Source: Unio delphinus
Lineage: Eukaryota; Mollusca; Bivalvia; Unionida; Unionidae
Direction of reading: 5' to 3'
Assembly (NCBI GenBank): GCA_029339505.1
Contig: JAQISU010000192.1
Location: 348,501-412,500, forward strand
Length of the DNA stretch: 64,000 nucleotides
A program made the position numbers and the translations under genes. The notes below the pieces were generated by a model that had not been told where the DNA came from, made no database searches, and saw only the letters and a program-made list of their open reading frames with translations. Shown piece after piece: positions 30,864 through 40,768 of this stretch. The first letter of the stretch is position 1. Each line of letters opens with the position of its first letter.

Positions 30864-31821
30864 AGACCATGCGGTGGCAATTGAGTATCCTCGGGAATCA
30901 CTTGTAGTTGTTGTCGAGTAAAACCCCGCTGAGGGGCAGTTGAATCCAGTTTATAGACTGGAGGTCTACCAGTTGATCGTGTTATACTAGATATATTATG
31001 CGTAGTGACGCTCCAAATAGGATCAGTAGCCCTTTTTCTACCCCCTTCAAGCTCTCCTGGTTCGTATAAGTACCTCACAATGACATTACTACCAAGAATT
31101 GGTTGGGAAACGCTAGCGTTTCTAGGGAAATCTTTTTGTGGTTGTACGGGTATTGACTTCTTTTTAATCGCGTTGATAGGTTTCATGTTGATTGTTCTAG
31201 TAATCTCGTTATTCAGTGCAGTAATCACAGATGGTAATCTTTTAACCCATTCACTGGATCGCTTTTCTTGAATGAATTCTTTTGCGTATTGATATCCAAA
31301 TAACCGCTCAGCAATCGTCCGATTAAATCGTTCTACAATGGCCTGATCGCGATGTAGCGCAGTATGCCCTCGTCGTATGGTGACATTATGATGTTTCATT
31401 GTAGATAAAACCGCACCCTGAAATTCCTTGCCAGGATCAACCTGCAATAGATTTGGCCAACGCAGAGGACCTCATCGATAAATCCTTTCAAATGCAGAAG
31501 CGACTTCAGTGGCTGATTTTGTTTTTAACGGTTCTGCTTCTTTGTATCGACTTGCAATATCAACTACGGTTAACGCATATTTGTAACCACGATCATGTGG
31601 CAGAAATAATATATCAGCCTGATGAACTTCATTAGGAGCGGTCACATCAAAATGCGAGAATTGAATTTGTTTAGGCGGTGGTAGATAAATTTGCCATAGT
31701 GCCTGTTTGGATAACCAATGAGCCGCAGTGGTTTTTTTTTCACTTTTGCAGCTCTAGCGAGTTTATTGATTGCAGCGTTACCCCTCCAGTATCCCCTCGG
31801 AGAATAATAAATTGATTCCAT
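30857..31821 (-). pseudogene. Retroviral-type DDE integrase (E2), frameshifted
   Basis: Homologous to Polinton integrases (F54H12.3 type). Start MESIYYSPRGYW at 31821. First catalytic Asp in ADILFLPHD (near 31610), second in VDPGKEF (near 31435), Glu in AIVERFNRT 35 residues later, i.e. DD34E. The C-terminus has the retroviral-like RKRATDPIWSV block. Frameshifts occur near 31730 (T-run) and in the 31450-31640 region, so the core is in two frames while 30857-31447 is open. A GCTAGC micro-insert lies at 31107-31122. It makes the 5-bp target duplications seen at the element ends. Confidence 0.9.
31107..31122. repeat. GCTAGC palindromic micro-insert inside the integrase
   Basis: The perfect 16-bp palindrome GAAACGCTAGCGTTTC encodes RNASVS in the C-terminal region. 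E1 lacks it (FSKQPILG), and E3 has a decayed version near 41015-41030. Frame kept. Confidence 0.8.
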
Positions 31822-31825
31822 ATTA

Positions 31826-32161
31826 TTAATTACCAGCACCTAACATCAATTTACTTTTCATAGCCGATTTTATCAAAAATGAAGACAATTTTTCTTTGAA
31901 GGATTTATCAGGAATAGCATTTAACGCATGAATTAATTTCACATCTGCTAGATGCCTGTGTTGCAGATTGCTGCTTTTATAAGCAACATCATGAAGGTGA
32001 CAGGCCTTATCAATGGCGTTTATTGATTCTTCACCGGGGTTGGGTTGATTTTGATTATTGAGTCTGATATCAAGTCTGGTTCCCGGTCCACAGTAGCTAT
32101 ATCCTGGAAGGTGCTTTTCTCCGGGGTACTTTGCCCATGGGGTTCCAGGGAGCTTTGCCAA
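31826..32161 (-). CDS. Phospholipase A2, parvovirus-like (E2)
   Basis: About 111 residues with the calcium-loop motif YCGPGTRLD and the catalytic block DKACHLHDVAYKSS (His-Asp), the pattern of parvoviral VP1 and Polinton/adintovirus PLA2 domains, which breach endosomal membranes during entry. The frame is open from just after the A8 run upstream, but no ATG precedes the catalytic residues in E2 or E3; 32161 is a TTG. It lies one frame off the zinc-ribbon gene immediately upstream, so frameshifting, slippage, splicing or a non-AUG start is needed. The stop lies 5 bp before the integrase start. Confidence 0.88.
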   Translation of the reverse strand: MAKLPGTPWAKYPGEKHLPGYSYCGPGTRLDIRLNNQNQPNPGEESINAIDKACHLHDVAYKSSNLQHRHLADVKLIHALNAIPDKSFKEKLSSFLIKSAMKSKLMLGAGN

Positions 32162-32174
32162 TTTGGCTGCGATA

Positions 32175-32345
32175 TCACCCCCTCGTTTTTTTTAAAGGTT
32201 CCTTGGGTTTAGAAACAAATCTAAATTTCTTTGTACTACATTGTACGCATTTACCAGAAAGCGCTGATCGGTTATTTTTTGTTGTAATCGTCGTCACATC
32301 ATCTGTGCCAGTACGCGTTTTACACTTCACACAATATAGATCCAT
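32175..32345 (-). CDS. Small zinc-ribbon protein, DUF5679-like (E2)
   Basis: 56 residues. YCVKCKTRT near the start and GKCVQCSTKKFRFV in the middle make a two-CxxC zinc ribbon of the type found in many DNA viruses (DUF5679). The tail is basic (KEPLKKTRG). Its ATG at 32345 diverges from the ATPase ATG at 32351 with five bases between. The stop lies just after an A8 run, where the PLA2 frame begins; the two may be expressed together. Function unknown, possibly nucleic-acid binding. Confidence 0.85.
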   Translation of the reverse strand: MDLYCVKCKTRTGTDDVTTITTKNNRSALSGKCVQCSTKKFRFVSKPKEPLKKTRG

Positions 32346-32350
32346 AATTT

Positions 32351-33022
32351 ATGTACAGAAATATGGATATAATTGATTTTTCAGCGACTAAAACAAGAGA
32401 ACCAATTAAGCATTATGCAGCGCTACCAAACTCTATCCGGATGATTATAATCGGGCCATCTGGATCCGGTAAAACGCAATTGTTGCTCAATTTAATAATG
32501 AGATGGATAAAGTGGGATAAGTTGTATTTAATTGCCCCTAGCGTAGATGATCAACGATGTTATGAAGTATTAAAGGATTTTAACGAGAATGCATCAGAAA
32601 TTAAGGGTGAGAACGCCATTGATTTTATAACCGATATCGATGAAGCACCGAGTATTGATGATATTGATGGAGATATTAACAATTTAGTCGTATACGACTA
32701 TATAATTTTGGATAAACAAAAAAATCCTGCTAGAATATTTTCCCGTGGGCGTCACAAAAACACTGACGTGATATATGTCACTCAACGCTACACTCAGGTT
32801 CCAAAAGTCATCAGAGATAACTGCAATTTATTGTCTGTATTCATCGGAGTTGATACTCATACTCTTAGAAATATTTGGCAGACATGGTGCTCTGATATGG
32901 ACTTCAATCAATTTCGAGATTTCTTTAGTCATGCTCAGTCGACTCCGCACGGATTCGCAACAATAAATCTACATGATCCTCGGACACGATATCGTATCGG
33001 ACTCGATCAAATATTCGGTTAA
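32351..33022 (+). CDS. FtsK/HerA-type packaging ATPase (E2)
   Basis: Intact 223 residues. Walker A IIIGPSGSGKTQ, a Walker B-region NNLVVYDYIILDK, then RHKNTDVIYVTQRYTQVPK (sensor/Q motif) and a conserved C-terminus (DPRTRYRIGLDQIF). This ATPase pumps DNA into the capsid. The Walker B position reads VVYDY here, where E1 and E4 read VYDD and LYDD; loss of the second acidic residue may impair hydrolysis. A second ATG at 32363 could also start it. The stop codon is 16 bp before the right TIR. Confidence 0.92.
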   Translation: MYRNMDIIDFSATKTREPIKHYAALPNSIRMIIIGPSGSGKTQLLLNLIMRWIKWDKLYLIAPSVDDQRCYEVLKDFNENASEIKGENAIDFITDIDEAPSIDDIDGDINNLVVYDYIILDKQKNPARIFSRGRHKNTDVIYVTQRYTQVPKVIRDNCNLLSVFIGVDTHTLRNIWQTWCSDMDFNQFRDFFSHAQSTPHGFATINLHDPRTRYRIGLDQIFG

Positions 33023-33038
33023 AATCGTAAAAGAATTA

Positions 33039-33288
33039 TTAACCCAGAACTGAAAACTTTAGCAGCAGAGAGGGTGGATAACAACAAGTTGCGACCAAAA
33101 TTAATTAAAAAATCGTTTTCATTTTTTTAGTTAAAATGATTTCGTAGGGAGATTTCAATCAATTTTTTGTCTGAAAACGTTGTAGGGTTCACCTTTTTTT
33201 GGTTAAAATAAGATTATAAGACGGCTCGTTTTAGGATTTCAATCAAATTTTGTCTAAAAACGTTGTAGGATTCACCCTCTCTGCTGCT
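33039..33288 (-). repeat. Right TIR of E2
   Basis: Complement of the left TIR (18548-18798), with about four substitutions and one indel by eye. Ends CTCTCTGCTGCT; target duplication CAATG follows at 33289-33293. Confidence 0.93.
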
Positions 33289-34523
33289 CAATGAAAAGTA
33301 ATAAATCGGGTATAAACTTTTAAAATCCAACTGTGATATTTGTAGACCAGTATCAAAATGTTGATCCCATGCCGTAAATGACAGCATATTGTGATATACA
33401 CGTGCAATATGGTTGTGATTGTAATCAAGTTGTATATCCTCGGATGGTTCCTGTTGGCCGTTTATTCTCAGCGAGACTTCTCTAACACCTAACTGATCAA
33501 ATATCATAAGACTGCGTTGTTGATTACCAACTCGTGTGTTATCCTGTAATGCAATAAATATATGACGTGGAATTGAAACGCCTTGTTTTGATGCCAGGTG
33601 CCATGTGAATATATCATCGACATTATCCAGTTTAATATCCGTGGTCACTGATAACCAACTCAACAACGACTTTCCTCCTTGATCCATAAATGACAGTAAT
33701 CGCCCTTCTGCTGTGATTGATGGAATTAACACTGGCATCCACAATGATAGTTTTTTTAAAATGACGATACCCTCCGGGGTACCAGCATCACGCCAGATTG
33801 CATCATTATCAGTACCCTTTCGCACAAGCACTATTGCATGCTTCGCTCCATAGATAACTTTTCAGACGTTTCTACAGAATCCGAATATATGATGCAGTGG
33901 AATCGCACATAAAAATTGTCGACGCTGTCCTTGCAACGTTGCTAAGCGTGTCACTAGGTTGTAATTTGGAACATTATTTATGACATCAAAAGTACCAGCT
34001 GGTCTTGTATATCCGGCTGGTGCTGGATCAACTGCAGTAGCTTGTGTTGCCTTTACTCTAGAATACTGGATGTGTTGAGGGTGATCAGTAATATCCTTAG
34101 AAAACATCATAGATGGACCTGCCGATCTTGTATGATCATCAGAATATTCGCTAACCCTATGATTGTTGTGGCAACATCAACATCACGCTCTATTGATTCA
34201 TTTTCTTTTCCATCAATGAGATATCTAGCACTTTCAAATAGCGCCATGATACCGTTATTGACAAAACCAACTCGGATAGTTGGGTTATTGTCATATGGTG
34301 GATCATTATGATCAGCATCATTTGCTACGAGTTCTCCTTTTACTTCAATGAACGCTTCACAAAGCAAAAAGTATTTACTGGTATCATAAACTTGAAGTTC
34401 AAATCGCGATCGGAGATTTGGTTGTGTTGCGTGATAAGAATAAAATTGAAAATCGTGTACAGAATCATCTTTATGCACTGGGGCATCCATATCAAACGCT
34501 GGATCAGGTGACCGTTTGAACAT
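33289..34523 (-). pseudogene. Major capsid protein, 5' part (E1/E3)
   Basis: Starts MFKRSPDPAFDMDAP at 34523 and continues to the E2 insertion point; the last 60 codons are at 18363-18547. Apart from the insertion there are frameshifts near 34110 and near 33850, so three frames are used. The conserved IPLHHIFGFCRNV and FMDQGGKSLLSWL blocks are present. The first five bases shown here are the CAATG duplication. Confidence 0.9.
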
Positions 34524-34559
34524 TTTATTCTATTTATCCGAGTCTAAATCGTGAAATCG

Positions 34560-35055
34560 TAAACGATTTTCATTGCTAATCGTAGGATTTCATCGTGAAA
34601 AACGCTAGCGTGAAAAACGTAGGATTTCATCTTCGTGTTTCTTTAAAGCCACTCCCCGCTATCATGTTTGCTTTCATGTTATTTAGGTCACTCGGAGCCA
34701 CCAGCGATGATAGTTTCTGTTCTACTGCGTTATTTATAATTTTACTAACACTTGCAGACATTTCCTATGTAGATGGCAGTGGTACCGGTTTCTTTCTTTG
34801 TGATTTCACTAATGATGTTAATTTATTCTTCGCGGCTGAAAACGCTTTTCCAGCACTAATACCCTTATCACGGATAACATCAATTGCTTTCATCGATAAT
34901 TGTTTAGCCAACGTCATCACTTTTGGGGCTATTCTTGCAAATAACCCCGCAATTGTATTACCGAAACCATCACCATTGTATGCTCTATAAACTGGAAACC
35001 GTGAATTAACTACATAGACGGGGGTTGGTTTGTCATTATTGTCGTGTATGATCAT
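34560..35055 (-). pseudogene. Basic minor virion protein, broken (E1/E3)
   Basis: Homologue of 24245-24724. The N-terminal part (YVVNSRFPVYRAYNGDGFGN) is open at 34765-35055. A frameshift near 34770 and an inserted palindromic block at 34575-34635 disrupt the C-terminal third. Confidence 0.8.
34596..34631. repeat. Two-part palindromic micro-insert, in minor protein gene
   Basis: GAAAAACGCTAGCGTGAAAA followed by CGTAGGATTTC; a second CGTAGGATTTCATC copy lies just before it (34581-34594). It is a variant of the 32-bp unit at 35321-35352, here in the damaged 3' end of a gene. Confidence 0.65.
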
Positions 35056-35121
35056 TATTTAAAATCGTAGATTTCAATTGTAAACAATTTTTCAATTGTA
35101 AAACAATTTGTCAATTTGAAT

Positions 35122-36176
35122 TCAGTCACTATGATACCCACTTTCCACTAACTCGCCAATGAAATCTCGATATGTGCTGATATCCATGATACCACCCTGA
35201 AATAACCGTCTACAGATATCAGCTGCTTCATTAATTATTTCCGGTGAGTTATTTCCAGCTCGGAACCCTCCTACAAGAACTTCTAATCGTGATATATCCC
35301 TGAGAACACTACCAGGACATGAAACGCTAGCGTGAAAATCCGTAGGATTTTCCCGAACTAAACCACTGCCTGTTTTTGAAAATCCTTTGGTTATTTCAGT
35401 GATACCGGTTGCACCTTTTTGAGAATCAGCTTCTCTCGTTATTTTCATCTGTTGGGGGGATTGTGTTATATCAATAAATTTTGATTGTTCTGGTAATCTA
35501 AAAAATTCGGTATCCGATTGCTCCCCTATAGATGATTCAGCTTTTTTTATTACTGCCATATACTCCTGAAATGTTTTATCATCTTCTTTTGCTTGAGGTA
35601 AATCTGATAGTATACGATATAACCCCTTATACCAATATTTTTTAGGGGGGAGATGATAATCACCGTGAATATATTTTCTTCTCTGAGGAAAACTCCTAAT
35701 GACACATTCGACTAATTTTTCCATAGAATCAAATCTTTTATTTTTCAATTCATCTAATTTACCCGGAAGAAAATTTTCATTGAATGCAACTCGTCCACTA
35801 GTAGTATCCTCCCCTTCTTCTTGAAATTCAGGCGGGGGTGGGGAGATATCTTCTTGAAGTTCTCGTGGTCGTTCTGAAGCGGTTGATATATCCTGAGGAA
35901 GTGTTTTTAATGATTTTTTTGTTTGTTTAGTTTTTTTTGCTATTTTTTCTAACACAGGGAGAAAAGACTCTTCTTGTTGTTTTCCTTGTTTAGAAATTGC
36001 TGATGTTACATCCTAATTAACGGTTTAAATAACTGTTGTGTATCAGTAGAAAAGTCAGTCTGAAGACTCTGTCTAGCTTGCAATTTATTCCTGACAGAGT
36101 CGCGAATTCGTATAAATTTCTTAATTGAATCTATTCGCTCACGAGCCAATCTAGTTGTTATAGCTTCGTTGACCAT
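35122..36176 (-). pseudogene. Gene X, broken (E3)
   Basis: Homologue of 24787-25761, start MVNEAITTRLARER at 36176. The frame is lost near 36000 between the N-terminal block and the long open part (35122-35955). The C-terminal block is intact. The stretch ENPTDFHASVS before CPG is encoded by a complete two-part palindromic insert (35321-35352). The middle differs strongly from E2. The position homologous to the E3 insertion site in E1 (CAATGAAATCTCG) is uninterrupted here, so this copy belongs to E3. Confidence 0.85.
35321..35352. repeat. Complete two-part palindromic micro-insert in gene X
   Basis: A 32-bp unit made of the palindromes ACGCTAGCGT and AATCC-TA-GGATT, bounded by GAAA and TTTC. 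It is translated in frame as part of gene X. The closest relative is at 49001-49033 in the E1 helicase. Confidence 0.8.
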
Positions 36177-36419
36177 TATTTGAAGTTGCAAACAATTTTT
36201 CAATTTGAATCTCGCGATTAACTAAAGCAATTTAGATATAACAAACAAATTGATATATTTGCAGCAGAAAAAAAAATTCAATTGTAGTTGTGACTTTCAC
36301 CATGTTGGTGTTATTAATACACGACCAACTGAATCAATAAAAACATATTGAAATTGTAAATTGTATGACTGTTTTGGGTGATTTCAGAAGGGTCAAGTGG
36401 TCGATTTCTCGATTAGGAA

Positions 36420-36782
36420 TTATTTTTCAAATCGTTCATTTTCTTGAATTAACGCTCGTATATTTCTAATCTTCGAATTAACATCCTTTTTCAATTCATA
36501 TTCCCTACCCAATTCTTTTCGTATTCCCTCAACGATAGTAAATAACGGGACAAACACACTTACGTCACTGGAAAATGCAAGAGAGTCCCGAATAGAATTC
36601 TGAATTGTTTTGATTAGCGCACACTTCTTTGGTAGCATATACTTGTTAAAGTTAACCCCGTATTCTATATCCTGAAAATCAGACACAATTTGATCAGGAT
36701 TTAACCCATCTGATTGTTTGATATCCTGACTTTTCAATTTTAGAATTTCACCAATAATGCTATTCATTTTTTCCGAATTCAT
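36420..36782 (-). CDS. Small helical protein of unknown function (E3, intact)
   Basis: 120 residues from the ATG at 36782 (MNSEKMNSIIGEI). It is collinear with the E2 protein at 25934-26290 and open throughout, with the same DGLNPDQIVSDFQDIEYGVN and MLPKKCALIKTIQ blocks. Few differences are seen, so the protein is under constraint or the copies are recent. Function unknown; it sits between gene X and the HNH endonuclease in all copies. Confidence 0.75.
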   Translation of the reverse strand: MNSEKMNSIIGEILKLKSQDIKQSDGLNPDQIVSDFQDIEYGVNFNKYMLPKKCALIKTIQNSIRDSLAFSSDVSVFVPLFTIVEGIRKELGREYELKKDVNSKIRNIRALIQENERFEK

Positions 36783-36827
36783 ATCCAATGATAATTACAT
36801 ATTTCTAAATGAAAAATATGACGCATC

Positions 36828-37325
36828 TCACATAAATAAATTGAATTTTTTGTCCGTTCTTTTTTGAAATCGCAGATCGATATATTCCTTGTGCAACTTT
36901 TCGTACAGAAGGTCGACAAATATCGAAATACCCACTGGCTTCATATATTTATTGAAATATTTTTCCTCGTTATTTGTTGCATTAAAAGATTTTACTGGTC
37001 TCGCTTTTTTCGAGCATTTTCCAGCATTCCCCCGTTTCAAATTTTCACTTTGTGAGATAGCCTGCAGATTTGATAAAGAATTATTCTTTGGATTAGAATC
37101 CTTGTGATCAATAACAGAACCATCTTTGATCAATCCATTGTGACATTCATACACGAAACGATGATTGAGATAATTTTTCCCTCCAGTGCAAAACACCAAA
37201 TACCCCTGATTATTCACAGTACCAACTGGTTTCTTCAGTCTACGGTTTCTTACAACACCATCACTGGATGCTTCATAATTTGTAATCACAGGGTGTGGTC
37301 TAAATCTTGGTTCATTTGTATACAA
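36828..37325 (-). pseudogene. NUMOD/HNH endonuclease, broken (E3)
   Basis: Homologue of 26335-26826. The nuclease core (HRFVYECHNGLIKDG, IDHKDSNPKNNSLSNLQ) is open. A one-base loss right after the ATG (near 37310) puts the start out of frame, and another shift after NNEEK scrambles the C-terminal NUMOD1 part. Confidence 0.85.
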
Positions 37326-37328
37326 ATA

Positions 37329-37679
37329 CTATTTGTCTAATTTATTAAGAACATCACTGGAAAATCTTTTGATATAGTCTTGAGGAGTTCTTATGATTTT
37401 ATCCTTGATACTGACTTTGTCAGCGTCAAGGACTTTGTCAAGGTCAGGGTCATTCATGGAATTTTTGAAGGAGATTTTAATTATTTTGTCATAATAACGC
37501 TTCAATTCCCTGTGTCGTTTGCCACCACAACCAATACACAATTGCGATTTTCAACTGACCCCAACCCCACATCGTATGCAAGGTAACGGACCAAGGCTTC
37601 TAGGACGAAAGCTTAGCATATGATACCCACAGAATTCATTTCTGCATGATTTGTTACACGGTGTCACTGATCCAATCAT
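37329..37679 (-). pseudogene. Small zinc-binding protein, one internal stop (E3)
   Basis: About 116 codons from the ATG at 37679. Cys motifs occur in three groups: CNKSCRNEFCGYH, LPCIRCGVG and LCIGCGGKRHRELKRYYDK, which suggests two zinc sites, followed by a charged helical tail (IRTPQDYIKRFSSDVL). One TGA interrupts the frame near 37550. The E1 copy keeps the C-terminal half (46717-46914); E2 has lost the gene by deletion. It diverges from the polymerase gene, 63 bp away. No family recognised. Confidence 0.65.
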
Positions 37680-37682
37680 GAG

Positions 37683-37742
37683 CCATTTGCAGTGATTCAT
37701 CAAACATAAATCTTTCATTTAAATGCTTGTTTTAATTATAGT
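37683..37742 (+). promoter_or_regulatory. Conserved region upstream of the polymerase gene (E3)
   Basis: Same block as 26863-26922: CCATTTGCAGTGATTCAT, CATAAA, CATTTAAATGCTTG and a TTATAG just before the ATG at 37743. Here it separates the polymerase and zinc-protein starts, so it may serve both. Confidence 0.5.
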
Positions 37743-40007
37743 ATGGAGGCGTTCAAGAGATTATTGAAAATTAGGCTCTGGAAAAATGCTAATTTCAATC
37801 TCGATAGAGTCTCCGATACACCAAAACGTCTAATCGGTGATAGAACTATACTGGATAAAATCAGAGACTGTTTTAATGAATTCTACCGAGACGGTGCAGC
37901 ACACTGTTGGTCGACATTTCGAATTATCCACAATATCGAAGATGTCGGTGTTAATGTACCCAACATCGATGCTACTATGAACGATGAAAGAGCAGCTGAG
38001 ATAATTAAACATCTTGACTGGAAATCCAAGGGTAAATTGCAAAGCAATTCCCAACAGAAGTATTTTTTAAGAATAAAATTCATTATCGAAGTCAAAGGCG
38101 AATGGATTATCAGGGATAAATTTGAACCGATCCTCAAGGATAAAAAAACTGTCATTGTGAGTAGAGATTCCAAACCAGGAATTCTAACTGGAATTGACAA
38201 ACCATACTACGAGAGATCTTATCCTGTAACAGCAATCGTTTATGGAATATATCCGTTAAATGATAAACCCAATATTGCAAAACTAGCTCCTATGAAATAT
38301 TCTAGTTCACTGAATTGTGTAGCAACACGGGTAATGGAACACTTCACAAATGCATCCCGAGGAAATAAACTAACTGATCTGCGACGTAGGAAAATAACAG
38401 AATGGGAACTGACAGTGAAACAGCACGGTGCAAAGATTTCTGAAATAGCTAAATTAGAAACATTATCAAGAATCCCAATAACCGTTATGACGAAAACCGG
38501 AGAAGTTTTATACGAACCGAAATATAACAAAAATGGAGCGCCAATACAAATTATTGATCATAACGAACATGCGTGGACACCTGCAGTAACAATATTTCCA
38601 CGAGATAGAACCGTGAGATATATCCATGAAGAATTCCTCAGAGATGTTTTCTATGAAGAGAAATTATTTGATGCTATTCATACGTTGTGTAAAGATGATC
38701 CTATGTCAGTGTGGTTACTTAGTAGTGCTGGTTCTGAATCAGGATTTGATCAATTTGTAATACCAAATGGTGAATTATATCGCGTTGAAGAGTTAGATAC
38801 TAGAATGAGAAAAATTGCTAATGATTTTTCACCGTAGAGTTTCCATGAAAAACTATTAACGGATAGTTTTACTATTCCATCAGTGGTAGCTCACTTTGCA
38901 AGAGAAAAAAACTCATGGCGTCCAACACGAAGTGCTTTTCTCGAGGACATTAAATTGAGTTGCGTCGAATTTGGTCATGGAGGACTGTGGAATACAAAAT
39001 ATTCACGTGATGGTATGATTTCAATTGATATTTCCGCGTGTTATCCTGGAAGTTTTCTCGGGTATGGAGAATGTAGTAACTATTTTAAAAAATTTGGACA
39101 CCCCACGCATGAAATGACTCGTGTTGCGATTAATGGTCCATTGCCTGATTTTGATTTAACTGGATTCGCTCGTGTGATATCATTCGAATTAGCTACAGGG
39201 TTACATCCGTGTAGTTATTTTTGGATTGGTAGACATATATCTGAAAAAGCGCGGATGCCAATTGTGTTACTGCGATATATGATGGATTGTGGTATGTTAA
39301 TATCGTTGATTCTTAGTGAAGCTATTATATGCCATCGAGCTCAGAAAGAAGTTTGGCTATCAAAACCCGATTTAGATAGAATAATTAGCGAACAGCGAAA
39401 ACAATTTCCTGATTTCAATGAAGAACAAAGCATGAATGGGTCTAAGGAGTTATTTGAAATTAAAAAAGAACAAGCGAAAGATTTTGGACGAAGAATAATC
39501 GGTAAATTTACCCAGGGTGGAAGATACGACAATGCAAAATATTCTTCACGGTTGTTCATAGACGTCGCTGAATACGATTTTATTATAACGGATTTAACGA
39601 AACAGGGAAAACTTGTATCCCGTAAGGATGCTTTTCTATCCAATGGTGAGAAATTGGGTACAATTGTTACCTACTGTGATGGATATAATTCCCAATACAC
39701 AAATTTGAGAAGTTCTATGCTAGCCTATGCTTATATTAATCTATTTTCGATGATAAATAGATTTCCTAATACCGCGGTTAGAGTAGCTACTGATTCGATG
39801 TATATACACAATAAATACAAATCAGCTGTAGAGGCATTCAAAGATCCCGAGGAAAATTGGGGGCATTGGCGATTTAAAAAGGAAACACTACATGAGTATT
39901 GTGAATCCGCAGACGTTACCATAGCTGATAAATATCTTTCATGTAACCCCATTGAAATTCAATCAGAATTTTCTAATGCACCACCGGTATCTGATCCAAT
40001 CTTTTGA
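37743..40007 (+). pseudogene. DNA polymerase B part of the fusion (E3)
   Basis: Collinear with the E2 polymerase without the 90-bp repeat array. All polymerase motifs are present (SIDISACYPGSF, GRRIIGKFTQGGRYDN, VRVATDSMYI). One frame runs the full length except for a TAG at 38835. Importantly, the frame continues past the polymerase through the HEYCESADV linker into the SNAPPVSDP block that directly precedes helicase Walker A, where a TGA at 40005 ends it (a Cys or Arg codon in E1 and E2). This is the evidence for one polymerase-helicase reading frame. Confidence 0.9.
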
Positions 40008-40768
40008 TATAAAACAGTTTATTTAAACGGCTGTGGTGGGTCAGGAAAGACAACTCGTGCAATTGAATTATTTCGTCCGTCAACCATGATTGTGCTAACA
40101 CCAACTCACAGACTCAGTGCCTCTTTGTTATAGACCATCGGATACACGAAAACAGAATATAGAAGTTGATATTCCAGGACAAAGTGAAAAACAAATTCTC
40201 GTATTAAATAATATTGTGCTGGTTGATATCAGCATCGTTGAAGATGCATTGCGTGCTAATCAATCCCCATGGACGCTTGGATACGAAGCGACGATACATT
40301 CTTCACAGGGATTGACTATGACAGACACAATTGTTTGGATGGTAGATAATCGCATCGAATGGTCGAATTTAGTCTATCTCGCAGTATCCAGAGTACAAAC
40401 AATAAATCAGCTTAGAAGAATTGTCCTTGAAAATCCTAATGAAAATGCAATAAGTGATATTATCAGCGCTGACAACGTCAAGGACATAATCATACAAAAA
40501 CTTTCTGGTTATAAACAGCAGGATAAAAAAAATAGAGAATTTGGTATTGATGTTGAATTAATAATGACGTTGAAACAGCAACAGAATAATCACTGCGCGA
40601 GTTGCAATTGTGTAATGAATTGGTGTTGGTCAGATAGGGATTCTCGACAATTTACCGTGGATAGAAAAATAGCAGTATTGGTCATACAAGAGATAATGTG
40701 ACGCTAACATGTCTTGAGTGCAACAGGCGCCGGGGTGCCAGCACAATGCCTCTGGGGGGGGTGCTAGT
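40008..40768 (+). pseudogene. Helicase-HNH part of the fusion, internally deleted (E3)
   Basis: Walker A (GCGGSGKTTRA) is followed after ~30 codons by a deletion of about 500 bp that removes motifs Ia to IV; reading resumes at LLYRPSDTRKQN. From 40117 to 40701 helicase motif V (TIHSSQGLTM), motif VI (LAVSRVQ) and the HNH domain (NHCASCNCVMNW, QFTVDRK) are in one continuous frame, which shows the HNH nuclease is fused to the helicase. A one-base loss near 40665 damages the HNH end. Confidence 0.88.

Larger units (their letters stand above)
18548..33288. mobile_element. Complete Polinton/adintovirus-like element E2, 14.7 kb
   Basis: This full-length element is bounded by ~250-bp TIRs that differ at only about five positions, with a CAATG target duplication. 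It carries at least fourteen genes: a minus-strand morphogenesis block (18844-26826), then polymerase-helicase-HNH on plus, integrase, PLA2 and zinc ribbon on minus, and the packaging ATPase on plus ending at the right TIR. All morphogenesis genes are open; the polymerase-helicase and integrase frames are interrupted by single-base changes. High TIR identity and open capsid genes point to a recent insertion. It lies inside the capsid gene of a relative. Confidence 0.93.

Noticed and set aside
30857..31821. Endogenous retrovirus suggested by the DDE integrase
   Set aside because: No LTRs, gag or reverse transcriptase lie nearby; the neighbouring polymerase B, ATPase and capsid genes make it a Polinton integrase.
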